A DNA stretch of 15,678 nucleotides from Hydrogenovibrio sp. UBA650 (GCA_002299245.1 DBOI01000046.1:1-15678), one strand, 5' to 3'; shown: positions 1 to 7,228, numbered from the stretch's first letter. Numbers and translations are program-made. Notes: generated by a model from the letters alone, not told the origin.

Positions 1-69
1 TTGTTATATTAATTAGAGTAATGGCAGTAAATTAGATAGTTTTATCGGCTTATAACCATTGTTAATAGG

Positions 70-75
70 ATTATA
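70..75 (-). promoter_or_regulatory. possible -10 box for a gene beyond the left edge
   Basis: A perfect TATAAT lies on the minus strand, in the gene-free stretch downstream of the methyltransferase gene, and points off the left end. I find no convincing -35 box at 16-18 bases. In many Gammaproteobacteria the gene beyond this kind of methyltransferase is tolC, so a promoter here would fit, but nothing of that gene is visible. Confidence 0.22.
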
Positions 76-83
76 AGAAAACA

Positions 84-211
84 ACAGGCCAATGGGTAAT
101 GAAAATATAAATACTGCTTAAGAAGTAATATTAATAGCGCATAGCGTAATTGAGAGCAGGTTATTTGTAAGAAGGGAGATAATCACACAGACCCATTGGT
201 TATAGGCCTGT
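84..211. repeat. interrupted inverted repeat around a gene-free stretch
   Basis: ACAGGCCAATGGGT at 84-97 is matched in inverse orientation by ACCCATTGG at 191-199 and CCTGT at 207-211; seven extra bases interrupt the second arm. The arms enclose about 93 AT-rich bases without an open frame. The right arm can also fold on itself (CACAGACC at 186-193 with GGCCTGTG at 205-212, one mismatch). No T-run follows on either strand, so it does not look like a terminator. Its role is unknown. The rest of 1-228 holds nothing else I recognise. Confidence 0.4.
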
Positions 212-228
212 GAATTGGTGATTAGAGA

Positions 229-876
229 CTAGAGCGTAAAGCCGGTTTTATTGTTGGTATTGGTTAGCGGTGCCAGGTCGGTTTCGAACAGGCTTTCAAC
301 TTCCCACTCTTGCTCGCTTAGTCGAGTGATTGCTTCTGCCGACATAGCCGGAGAGTGTCCAGAAATAACTCCCAGGCGGCCGCCCAGGTTTAGTTTGTCT
401 TTGTAAGCTTGTGGTACTTTGGCAATCGATCCGGTCAAAATAATAACATCGTACTGCTTGCCGTCATCCCAATTCTCACTGGCATCTCCCTGTGCATATT
501 CGACATTGCCAAAAGCCTCTAAGCGCGCTTTGGCTGTTTCTTGAATGTCTTCATAAAGTTCCACGGTTGTTACCGTTTTTGCCAAGCTTGCCATGAGAGC
601 TGTCAAGTAGCCTGAGCCTGTACCAATTTCAAGCACGGTATCTTCTTCATCGATATCAAGGGCCTGAAGCATTTTGCCTTCAATTTTAGGCGCCATCATG
701 GCTTGGTCGTGGCCAATTGGCAGTTCAATATCGGAATATGCAAGTTCTTGCTGGCCTTCTAAAACAAAATTATGGCGTGGAATATCTAAAAATAGATCTA
801 GAATACGCGGATCAAGAACATCCCAAGGACGTATTTGCTGTTCAACCATAAAAAAACGAGCTTGATCTAGATTCAT
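229..876 (-). CDS. protein-L-isoaspartate O-methyltransferase family protein
   Basis: A 215-residue cytosolic SAM-dependent methyltransferase of the PCMT family, close to the usual size of about 208. The glycine-rich SAM motif VLEIGTGSGY is at residues 81-90, and the N-terminal helix with RPWDVLDPRIL is typical of the family. True Pcm repairs isoaspartyl residues and carries a GH-Q-T/S-IS-P stretch that contains the catalytic Ser/Thr. Here the matching segment is GHDQAMMAPKI (residues 55-65), without that Ser/Thr. This is the subgroup commonly found near tolC, and its substrate may not be isoaspartate. The ATG at 876 has AAGG about 9 bases upstream. The gene diverges from the phosphotransferase gene across 215 bases. 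The family call is solid; the exact reaction is not. Confidence 0.85.
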   Translation of the reverse strand: MNLDQARFFMVEQQIRPWDVLDPRILDLFLDIPRHNFVLEGQQELAYSDIELPIGHDQAMMAPKIEGKMLQALDIDEEDTVLEIGTGSGYLTALMASLAKTVTTVELYEDIQETAKARLEAFGNVEYAQGDASENWDDGKQYDVIILTGSIAKVPQAYKDKLNLGGRLGVISGHSPAMSAEAITRLSEQEWEVESLFETDLAPLTNTNNKTGFTL

Positions 877-947
877 TTTAATTACCTTGTTTAAATTTCG
901 TAGGGATGAGTTTGGCTAGAAGTTGAGTCAAAAATCCAAACCGCAAA

Positions 948-976
948 ATTATATCGAATTCGCCGATATTAATAAA
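948..976 (-). promoter_or_regulatory. candidate promoter of the methyltransferase gene
   Basis: On the minus strand a perfect TATAAT (948-953) is preceded by a 17-base spacer and a weak TTTATT (971-976). Transcription would begin near 941 and give a leader of about 65 bases. The -10 is convincing; the -35 is poor. Confidence 0.4.
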
Positions 977-1091
977 TGTTTTCTTATATTTGGAGTTTGG
1001 TTATTGCTGATTAATATGACTGTGATTAGCGCAATAAAGTATTTAAAATGCGAGTATATTAATTACAAATTATTAGGGCTTGATATAGCAA

Positions 1092-2036
1092 ATGATTGAT
1101 CCAGTCGGAGGGTTAACTGAGAAACATGATGAGCTGAAAAGGCTTTGTCAGCAAGTTTGGATGGATTGTAGGCAAATAGAAAAAGCCCATAGAATTGAGC
1201 CGATGTTTGATGACAGCAGTTGCATTTTATGGCGACTTGATTTGGTTAAATCCAACAGGATGATTTTTAAGACCGCAAAGTTGCAACAGGTATCGCCATT
1301 TTGGCAGATGATGCAAAGTTTATTTGGCCAGGCTATTGAAGATGGTTTTAGACAGGCTGCATTCAATTACAGTTTCATTCAGCAGGCACAGGCCTTGCAA
1401 ATTCCAGCTATTGTTAATCAATACTCAAATAAATCTTCGACAAATTTATTAATGTCTTTTATCCCTGGTCAAGCGGTCAAAACAGATCAAGTCAACCAAG
1501 AGATGGTTGAAGATTTAGCCAAATATCTAAGTGGATTACATGCAAACCAAATGAGTGATTTCGGGTCAATTAAATTGGCCATAGAAAATCAACAGGCCTG
1601 TTCTAATTCGATAACCGCAAAATGGCGCCAGAAATTAAGCCAAACATTAAATGATTTAACTGTTGGGTTAGGCTCTGAAACTATTTTACAGGCCTGTCAA
1701 AATCAAATTGATGATATTAAAGTCAGCCATTTTGTGCCTATGATGATGGATCTTCGTTGGGATCAGTTTGCTCAACAGAAGGGGCGCTTGACTGGTGTTT
1801 TTGATTTAGACGCTTATGTTAGTGCACCAATTGAACTGGATTTTGTGATTCTGGAGTATTTATTGACACCTCAACAACTGGATTGGTTTATTGCTGAATA
1901 TATGAGAACAAGCCAACTCGAAGTGCCGAATATCGAAACTCAGCGAGAAGTTTACAGGTCATTGTTCTACCTTGTGAATGCCTTGGGTGAACCTGACTAT
2001 AGCAAATGGATGTCTCAGCCAAAGTATTTTGACTGA
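1092..2036 (+). CDS. degenerate APH/choline kinase-fold phosphotransferase
   Basis: A 314-residue protein that reads as an aminoglycoside/choline/thiamine kinase-fold enzyme. An N-lobe Lys lies in RMIFKTA (near residue 60), a hinge-like MSFIPGQAV at 121-129, the catalytic loop at 218-226, and a DFG-like GVFDLDAY (235-242) that would hold Mg. The catalytic loop is unusual: the family pattern HxDxxxxN reads M218-M-D220-LRWD-Q225, so Asp is kept while His and Asn are replaced. It may be a divergent kinase or a binding protein. It ends 10 bases from the convergent pnuT stop with no terminator between. Because E. coli ThiK (thiamine kinase) belongs to this fold, a thiamine-salvage kinase role is possible, but only by neighbourhood. 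The Shine-Dalgarno is weak (AGGG, 13 bases upstream), and no better in-frame start is seen. Confidence 0.6.
   Translation: MIDPVGGLTEKHDELKRLCQQVWMDCRQIEKAHRIEPMFDDSSCILWRLDLVKSNRMIFKTAKLQQVSPFWQMMQSLFGQAIEDGFRQAAFNYSFIQQAQALQIPAIVNQYSNKSSTNLLMSFIPGQAVKTDQVNQEMVEDLAKYLSGLHANQMSDFGSIKLAIENQQACSNSITAKWRQKLSQTLNDLTVGLGSETILQACQNQIDDIKVSHFVPMMMDLRWDQFAQQKGRLTGVFDLDAYVSAPIELDFVILEYLLTPQQLDWFIAEYMRTSQLEVPNIETQREVYRSLFYLVNALGEPDYSKWMSQPKYFD
1592..1601. repeat. ACAGGCCTGT palindrome, first of four perfect copies
   Basis: A perfect 10-base palindrome, here extended to 12 bases (1591-1602). Other perfect copies are at 1688-1697, 8609-8618 and 12545-12554. The inner CAGGCCTG also occurs at 11992-11999 and 13630-13637, and shorter AGGCCT cores at 204, 1390, 3384, 11093, 12869 and 13831. 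Copies lie in several genes and in one intergenic region. Confidence 0.7.
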
Positions 2037-2046
2037 GGTGTTATTA

Positions 2047-2661
2047 CTAGTTTGCTTTTGTGTAGAGTTTTTTCCAGTTTATATAACCATAGGTTGCCGC
2101 AACAAGATAAACCATAAACATAATAATGGTCACATAGAAGCCTGTTTTCCAGTAAAGAATAATGGCTAAACTATCAATCACAATCCAATAAAGCCAGCTT
2201 TCCAATACCTTTCTTGCCATTAGCACGGTGATCATCACTGAAAAAACCGTTACCAGTGAATCGAGATAAGGGAGTCGAGTATCTGGCGATTGCGATAAAA
2301 AGAAGCCAATTATCAAAGTAATTGTGATTCCTGAAGCAATAAAGCCGATATGGAACTTCCACGATTTTCGATGAATTCTTATATCATCAGCTGAATTGCT
2401 GTGTTTTCGCCAAATAATAAAGCCGTAAACCGCCATCATCAGATAGTAGGCTCTTAACAGCGATTGCATCGGCAGTTGGCCATCCCAGAAAAGAACGGTA
2501 TATATCATGGTACTGAAGAAGGCTGCTGGCCAACACCAAATCGATTCTTTCGCTGCGAGAATAACATAAGTAATACCAAGAGCTGCAGCCAGCCACTCCC
2601 AGCCGGATTGAGCCAATAGAGCTTCAATTACTTGAGTGATTAGATTGTTGTCAGCAAGCAT
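2047..2661 (-). CDS. pnuT: PnuC-family permease, probable thiamine transporter PnuT
   Basis: A 204-residue inner-membrane protein with about seven hydrophobic segments and the aromatic signatures of the PnuC family: ESIWCWPAAFFSTMIY, then RAYYLMMAVYGFIIW, and ESWLYWIVIDSLAIILYW near the C-terminus. PnuC carries nicotinamide riboside; the PnuT branch carries thiamine and is typically TPP-riboswitch controlled. The upstream riboswitch and YkoF-like gene favour thiamine here. I chose the ATG at 2661, which overlaps the end of the YkoF-like gene by 11 bases (ATGCTTGCTGA) and has AAGG about 10 bases upstream, over a TTG at 2691 that would add ten charged residues. The overlap implies translational coupling. 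PnuT-type carriers work as facilitators, so uptake would depend on intracellular phosphorylation. Confidence 0.8.
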   Translation of the reverse strand: MLADNNLITQVIEALLAQSGWEWLAAALGITYVILAAKESIWCWPAAFFSTMIYTVLFWDGQLPMQSLLRAYYLMMAVYGFIIWRKHSNSADDIRIHRKSWKFHIGFIASGITITLIIGFFLSQSPDTRLPYLDSLVTVFSVMITVLMARKVLESWLYWIVIDSLAIILYWKTGFYVTIIMFMVYLVAATYGYINWKKLYTKAN

Positions 2662-2917
2662 TGATTTTCGCCTTCTCTCTATCTGTGCCAACCAGTTTTA
2701 GTACAAAAACGGTGGTTGGAATCTGTTCTAAAACGGTTAGTATCTCTTGGTTTAAAGTGCCCATCACCGCCTGGTAGTCACCGTAAATATGAGTTGACAT
2801 ACTGTTGCGTTGTACCGAAACTTCAGGATGGGTTTCTAATTGATCAATAAAATCAATAATCGGTTGGCAGTAGCCGTCTTTAAGCGGATACATGCTGATA
2901 TCAACAGATACTTTCAT
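2651..2917 (-). CDS. YkoF/MTH1187-like thiamine-binding protein
   Basis: An 88-residue soluble protein with no signal peptide or membrane segment. It begins MKVSVDISMYPL, followed by a helix with CQPIIDFIDQLE, then VQRNSMSTHIYGDY and a closing strand TTVFVLKLVG. This matches the ferredoxin-like fold of the YkoF and MTH1187 families, which bind thiamine or its pyrimidine moiety. YkoF proteins usually have two such domains; this one has a single domain and would probably act as an oligomer. GAGGA lies 8 bases before the ATG. It sits between the receptor and the permease in a TPP-controlled operon, so it may receive or buffer thiamine on the cytosolic side of PnuT. The family call is from motif likeness; the role is inferred. 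Confidence 0.7.
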   Translation of the reverse strand: MKVSVDISMYPLKDGYCQPIIDFIDQLETHPEVSVQRNSMSTHIYGDYQAVMGTLNQEILTVLEQIPTTVFVLKLVGTDREKAKINAC

Positions 2918-2935
2918 TGTTTTTTCCTCGGGACA

Positions 2936-2961
2936 AAAAAGGGCTCATCTGAGCCCTTTTT
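2936..2961 (-). terminator. intrinsic terminator between receptor and transport genes
   Basis: GGGCTC and GAGCCC form a 6-bp GC-rich stem, extended by A-T pairs, around a 4-base loop. On the minus strand the stem is followed by a run of six T. It lies just after the receptor stop codon and before the YkoF-like gene, so it should cut transcription partway and lower expression of the two downstream genes. The T-runs are near symmetric, so it could also work on the plus strand. Confidence 0.85.
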
Positions 2962-2968
2962 AAGTGGA

Positions 2969-5041
2969 TTAATAGTCGTAAGAAACCGTTAAGCCAAAGG
3001 TTCTTGGAGCGCCTTTTTGTACATAAAGCGCGTCTTCGTAATTGATACTTGGATCATTGCCAAAGTAGAAGCCTCTGACATCATACTCTTTGTCCAGAAG
3101 GTTTCTGGCCCAAAGGCGAGCGGTCAATTCATCTTTGCTATATTCCAGGCTGGCATTGACCAAATTGTATGCGTCCGACTCTTGATCATGACTGTTAGAG
3201 AAATAGAACTTGTCTTTGCCTTCAATATTTGCGGCAACCATCCAGTTGTTGTTGATCATATACTCAGCACCGATAGAGAACTGATAGCTTGGTGCATGTG
3301 CTTGCTCGCGACTATTTAAATTAATCGTGTTGCTAGTATCGTTTGGATCTACATAGGTATAGTCAACAAAGTCAGCACTTAACAGGCCTAAAGAACCAGT
3401 CAAACGCAGGTTACTGCTGTAATCCCAGTCTGCTTCAGCTTCAATTCCATAGTGTTCACTTTTTGCAGCGTTATCCAGGTAGATAATGAAGTCCGGTGAA
3501 TTTGGAATCTGTGTTGAGCTGTTTACCTGTTGTTCACTTCTCTGTGTATAGAACAGTGTCAAACGGGTCTTCAGGTCATTGTTCAACAGCGAAGAGTTAA
3601 CTCCTGTTTCCAGGTTCCAAAGATACTCAGTATCAAATGTAAAGTTGGCAGGTGACAGTCTTGGATCGTCATTGATTCCGCCAGATTTATAACCTCGGGA
3701 CAGGTTAATAAAACCTTGGTGCTGTTCGCTGATTTCATGAGTTAGGGCAAGCTTTCCTCCATAGAGAGTTTCGCTATGGTCTGTTTTGATGTCATTTGAA
3801 CTATTAAAGTCAGCATCAAACTTTTCAACGCGAACTCCAGCGGTTACAACGGTTTTATCATTTAGATGATGATCAAGTTGTCCATAGGCTGCCATATTTT
3901 TTGTGTTGTATTCATTGCTATACGGAGCGTCCAGCCAGTCAGCAGTGTGCAGCATATCTTCATCTTGTCCAAAATAGTAAACCCCTGCTACCCAGTCAGT
4001 TGAGTCGTTAAAGATGCGGCCGTTGTCAGATGACATAAAACGGATATCAATTGATTTGTTATTTCGGCTGCGATCATATTCCGCTACAGCGTTGTACCCC
4101 CAAGGGTGAAAGTTAGGGTAGACCCAGTCACCATCAAAACTATAGGTAAGATCGGAATCAGCTTTGGTTATGGTTGTTTCCATAATGGTTGCTGGATTCA
4201 TTTTCCAGGTTGTTTTAAGTGCAAAAGCTTTTGAGTTAATGGTATCGCTTCCGGGTTCATCCGATAGGGTGGTGTAGCTATTATCAAAAGTAAAACCGTC
4301 ATAGCCATTATCAATATCCAGATGTAACAGGTTTAGATCAAATGTCAGTTCTTCAGATGCTTTCCACTTCAAGTGAGCTTTACCGGTCAGTTCATCTTCG
4401 TTTTGAGTATCTTTTTTATCGAGATAGTCGTTTTCCATATAACCATCAGAAGTGTGCTTATGGATCGCAATACGTCCTAACAGGCTTTTGTCTTCAGATA
4501 GAGGGCCACTCGCAACCACGCCTAGAGCTTTGGTATTCTGGCTACCAATGGTCACTTCAACTTTGCCTTCAGGGTTTTCAGTAGCTTCATTACTGTGAAT
4601 GTTGATCATTCCAGCCAGCGAGCTTGAACCAAAGCGAGTTCCTTGTGGGCCACGCAGGACTTCAACCTGTTTTACGTCAAACAGGGTTCCAGCGCCACCA
4701 CTGCGGCTGTAGTCAATACCATCAATATTGAGGCCAACTGAAGGGTTTAGTGGTGTGTTGAATTGACTGCGTTCACCGATACCACGAATTTGGTAGAAAC
4801 GTGAGCGCGAAGCTCCGGCAGCAGAGTTTACGTTTGGCGCTAGATTAAGTATATGCTCAATATGTTGAGCACCTCTCTTTTCCAATTCAAGATCATTGAC
4901 AACGGTAATGCTTCCCGGAGTCTCTTCAACGGCTGCCGGACGGAAGTCAGAAGTTACAATAATTGGATCAAGCGTTTTCGCTAACGCGGTTTGAGTTGCG
5001 ATTATTGCGCTAATAGCAATAACAGTTTGTTTTAGTTTCAT
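2969..5041 (-). CDS. TonB-dependent outer-membrane receptor, probably for thiamine
   Basis: A 690-residue receptor. A signal peptide (residues 1-21, hydrophobic VIAISAIIA, cleavage after TALA) precedes a TonB box-like DPIIVTS (about residues 24-30). The plug follows, with EETPGSITVVND, LRGPQGTRFGSSSLAGMINI and related motifs. The rest is a 22-strand barrel ending in an aromatic SYDY, as such barrels do. These proteins import scarce ligands with TonB energy. A TPP riboswitch directly upstream, and thiamine-type genes downstream, point to thiamine or a thiamine phosphate, like the predicted Omr1 receptors of Shewanella and Bacteroidetes. I chose the ATG at 5041, 8 bases after AAGG, rather than a GTG at 5050 that would overlap the ribosome-binding site. 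Confidence 0.85.
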   Translation of the reverse strand: MKLKQTVIAISAIIATQTALAKTLDPIIVTSDFRPAAVEETPGSITVVNDLELEKRGAQHIEHILNLAPNVNSAAGASRSRFYQIRGIGERSQFNTPLNPSVGLNIDGIDYSRSGGAGTLFDVKQVEVLRGPQGTRFGSSSLAGMINIHSNEATENPEGKVEVTIGSQNTKALGVVASGPLSEDKSLLGRIAIHKHTSDGYMENDYLDKKDTQNEDELTGKAHLKWKASEELTFDLNLLHLDIDNGYDGFTFDNSYTTLSDEPGSDTINSKAFALKTTWKMNPATIMETTITKADSDLTYSFDGDWVYPNFHPWGYNAVAEYDRSRNNKSIDIRFMSSDNGRIFNDSTDWVAGVYYFGQDEDMLHTADWLDAPYSNEYNTKNMAAYGQLDHHLNDKTVVTAGVRVEKFDADFNSSNDIKTDHSETLYGGKLALTHEISEQHQGFINLSRGYKSGGINDDPRLSPANFTFDTEYLWNLETGVNSSLLNNDLKTRLTLFYTQRSEQQVNSSTQIPNSPDFIIYLDNAAKSEHYGIEAEADWDYSSNLRLTGSLGLLSADFVDYTYVDPNDTSNTINLNSREQAHAPSYQFSIGAEYMINNNWMVAANIEGKDKFYFSNSHDQESDAYNLVNASLEYSKDELTARLWARNLLDKEYDVRGFYFGNDPSINYEDALYVQKGAPRTFGLTVSYDY

Positions 5042-5047
5042 TTGATT

Positions 5048-5074
5048 CACCTTTAATAAAATAATTTAAAGGCG
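5048..5074 (-). promoter_or_regulatory. Shine-Dalgarno-sequestering hairpin of the TPP riboswitch
   Basis: On the minus strand CGCCTTTAA (66-74 of 5000) pairs with TTAAAGGTG (48-56 of 5000) over nine positions, one a G-T wobble, around a 9-base loop. The second arm contains the receptor's AAAGGTG ribosome-binding site. Just upstream TCCTCGCC (5071-5078) is complementary, with one bulged base, to GGCGTAGGA (5152-5160) in the conserved 3' part of the aptamer. This gives an antisequestor: without TPP the aptamer segment holds the first arm and frees the ribosome-binding site; with TPP the hairpin closes. The platform is therefore translational. Confidence 0.75.
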
Positions 5075-5145
5075 AGGAGATAACACTTGAGTTAGAAAAC
5101 TCAATACAGATATGTACACTTCAAAAAGTGTTCAGTATGACCGTG

Positions 5146-5230
5146 TGCCATTCCTACGCCAGTATGAGCTGGTTCAGGTTCAAAGGGTGCTCTCATGTGA
5201 GATCTCAGGTCTAATGACCGCCCCTTGGCA
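5146..5230 (-). promoter_or_regulatory. TPP (thi-box) riboswitch aptamer
   Basis: The minus strand shows the conserved THI element in order: GGGG near the 5' end, CTGAGA (5203-5208), ACCCTTTGAACCTGA (5172-5188 area), then ACTGGCGTAGGA. TGCCA (5226-5230) and TGGCA (5146-5150) close the P1 stem. Binding of thiamine pyrophosphate should repress the receptor gene and, through the shared transcript, reduce the transport genes behind it. About 105 bases separate it from the receptor start; they hold two further hairpins (5087-5104 and 5116-5131) and the sequestering stem. Confidence 0.95.
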
Positions 5231-5295
5231 AATAAAAATCTGAGTTCAAAAGATTATGCTTGTGTTATCTTCAATCAAACTCAAATTTTGTGGGG

Positions 5296-5301
5296 ATTAT
5301 A
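5296..5301 (-). promoter_or_regulatory. -10 box of the thiamine uptake operon
   Basis: A perfect TATAAT on the minus strand lies about 65 bases upstream of the aptamer's P1 stem, a suitable place for the operon promoter. Transcription would start near 5288. No good -35 is seen at 17 bases (CAACAT), so activity may be weak or assisted. Confidence 0.5.
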
Positions 5302-5364
5302 CATTATTAATGAGTAAAATGTTGTCTAGTAAAATTCGTCTTTCCTCAAGCATGGAAAATTATA

Positions 5365-6235
5365 ATGGCAGAAAAAACTAAAACCTCAATAACGCAAGAA
5401 ATACTGGACCGTCTGAAAGTACTTGGAACCCTGCCGCACTCTCCGGGAACCTTAATGAAACTCGACAGAGAGATCAGCAACAACGACGATATCTCCGTGG
5501 AAGAAGTCGTAGACATGGTTGCCCAAGATGCGCGTCTAGTTGCCGGGCTGATTAAATTAGCAAACAGTGCAAAGTATAGGGCGAGAGATTACCAGCTTGG
5601 CAGATGCGGTGATGCGAATTGGCTTTAAGGAATTAGCCAACTTAGCCTATGCAATTCACTATCAGAACTCCTTTGTTATCAAACCGCCTTTCAGTGATCA
5701 ACACTATATGCGCCATTCAATGTTGTCGGCTTTTGTTTCTCAGCAGTTGGCAGAGCATTTGAAACTCGACTCTGGCCTTGCTTTTCTGGCAGCTTTGATG
5801 CGCGATATTGGGATTTACCTATTGGCAGTTGATGACAGAGAAAAGTACGTTAAGGTTATGGAGATAACAGACTACGATATCTCTCGCCTTATTAATGCGG
5901 AAGTTCAGATGTTTGAAACAGCACATCCTTTGATGGGCGCGCGTCTGCTACAGGATTGGAAGTTCCCTCCTGATGTGATTATGGGGGTTGCTTATCATCA
6001 CTCACCGGAAAAGGCGCCAGATGAATTCAAAGCTTTTGCGTATCTGACTTTTTTGGCAGAACAAGGTGTGTTTAGAGCAGGCTTTGAAAACGGAATTGCA
6101 GACTTACCCGAGATTGAACAGTACGAAGCTTCAGCTGAACTGCTGGTTGCGCTGGAATATTTTGATTTATCGTTAGAACAATTCGATCAGTCTATTAAAC
6201 AAGGGCTGGAAGATGCGGATTCGGTTAATATTTAA
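5365..6235 (+). pseudogene. HDOD-domain protein gene broken by a 5-base deletion
   Basis: The gene opens at the ATG at 5365 and reads as an HDOD protein up to Tyr71 (codon 5575-5577). It then shifts frame and stops at 5628 after DANWL. The continuation is in another frame from GGG at 5579 (GREITSLADAVMRIGF) to 6235. Against the intact neighbour, ANSAKF-NAGKEVTSL corresponds to ANSAKY-(one base)-GREITSL: six expected bases are one, a net loss of five. Restoring them gives 71+2+218 = 291 residues, exactly the neighbour's length. No other lesion is seen, so the break is recent or a sequence error. The second part could only restart at a poor GTG (5567) without a ribosome-binding site. HDOD proteins take part in signalling and regulation; this copy is probably inactive. 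Confidence 0.85.
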
Positions 6236-6352
6236 CCGCTAAGCTAAGGTTTGCTGGCTGAAAATCGGCCGGCGAATAATGAAATTCTTAACGTCTTATT
6301 CTAATTCCGTAAGCTGAAATTTATTAACGATAACATTGGACAAAAACCTAAA

Positions 6353-7228
6353 ATGGATGAATCATTAAGCGCAAATGCCAGTGTCGAGATTCTAGAAAGT
6401 TTAAAAACGCTCGATATGTTGCCACATTTTCCCGATGCACTTCTGAAACTGGATCGAGAGATATCTAATAATCAGGATGTAACCGTAGAGCAGATTGCTG
6501 ATTTAGTCACGCGGGATGCTCGTTTGTTGGCAGGTATTATTAAGCTTGCCAACAGCGCAAAATTCAATGCTGGCAAAGAGGTAACCAGTTTAGAGGAAGC
6601 GATTGTCAAAATTGGCTTCAAAGAGTTAGCTAATTTCGCCTATGCACTCCACTATCAGACCTCATTTAGCCAAAAACCTCCGTTTAGTGATAGACACTAC
6701 ATTAATCATTCAATGATGTCTGCAATAGTAGGGCAGCACTTAGCACGCCATTTGAAGTTAGATGCTGGTGTCGCTTTTTTAAGTGCCTTAATGCGAGATA
6801 TTGGTATTTACCTGTTAGCTATGCATGACCGTGACAAGTACAAAGAGGTGCTCAGACTAACCAATTACGACATCGCTCGTCTGCCTGCAGCAGAGAGTAA
6901 AATGTTCGGTACTTATCATCCAATGGTTGGCGCTCGTTTATTGCAGGATTGGAAATTCCCCGTTGAAGTGATTATGGGAGTTGCCTTTCATCATACTCCA
7001 GCAAGAGCATCAGAGGGGTTTCAGCCAAATGCTTATTTAACCTTTTTAGCAGAGCAGGGAGTCTTTAGGCTAGGTTATGAGAATGGCATTGCCGACCTCT
7101 CCGCTGAGGATCAATCTGCTCCTTCTGCTGAGTTAATCTCTGCCCTGAATTTTTTCGACTTATCAGTCGAACAATATGACCAGATTCTTCAGAGCGCTCT
7201 AATTGATATTGAATCTATTGGCATTTAA
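6353..7228 (+). CDS. HDOD-domain signalling protein
   Basis: A 291-residue cytosolic protein made mostly of one HDOD domain (about residues 20-215). Recognisable segments are LPHFPDALLKLDREI, VTRDARLLAGIIKLANSAKF, IVKIGFKELANFAYALHYQ, SALMRDIGIYLL and VIMGVAFHHTPARA. HDOD domains resemble HD phosphohydrolases but lack full metal binding. Here the HD pair is RD (in LMRDIG), so catalysis is unlikely and a regulatory or scaffold role is expected. There is no receiver, GGDEF or EAL domain. It aligns without gaps to the broken copy upstream, so the two arose by tandem duplication. The Shine-Dalgarno is weak (TTGGAC), suggesting low expression. A GC-rich hairpin without a T-run lies in the gap between the copies (near 6254-6275). 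The signal and partner are unknown. Confidence 0.85.
   Translation: MDESLSANASVEILESLKTLDMLPHFPDALLKLDREISNNQDVTVEQIADLVTRDARLLAGIIKLANSAKFNAGKEVTSLEEAIVKIGFKELANFAYALHYQTSFSQKPPFSDRHYINHSMMSAIVGQHLARHLKLDAGVAFLSALMRDIGIYLLAMHDRDKYKEVLRLTNYDIARLPAAESKMFGTYHPMVGARLLQDWKFPVEVIMGVAFHHTPARASEGFQPNAYLTFLAEQGVFRLGYENGIADLSAEDQSAPSAELISALNFFDLSVEQYDQILQSALIDIESIGI

Noticed and set aside
2662..2691. TTG start of pnuT ten codons upstream
   Set aside because: It would add a highly charged stretch and lie deep inside the YkoF-like gene; the ATG at 2661 has a Shine-Dalgarno and the typical overlap.
5042..5050. GTG start of the receptor nine bases upstream
   Set aside because: It falls within the ribosome-binding site (AAAGGTG); the ATG at 5041 is correctly spaced.
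5567..6235. independent 222-residue HDOD gene beginning at GTG 5567
   Set aside because: It lacks a ribosome-binding site and starts mid-domain; the first few residues are out of register with the paralogue, so it is the 3' part of a frameshifted gene.
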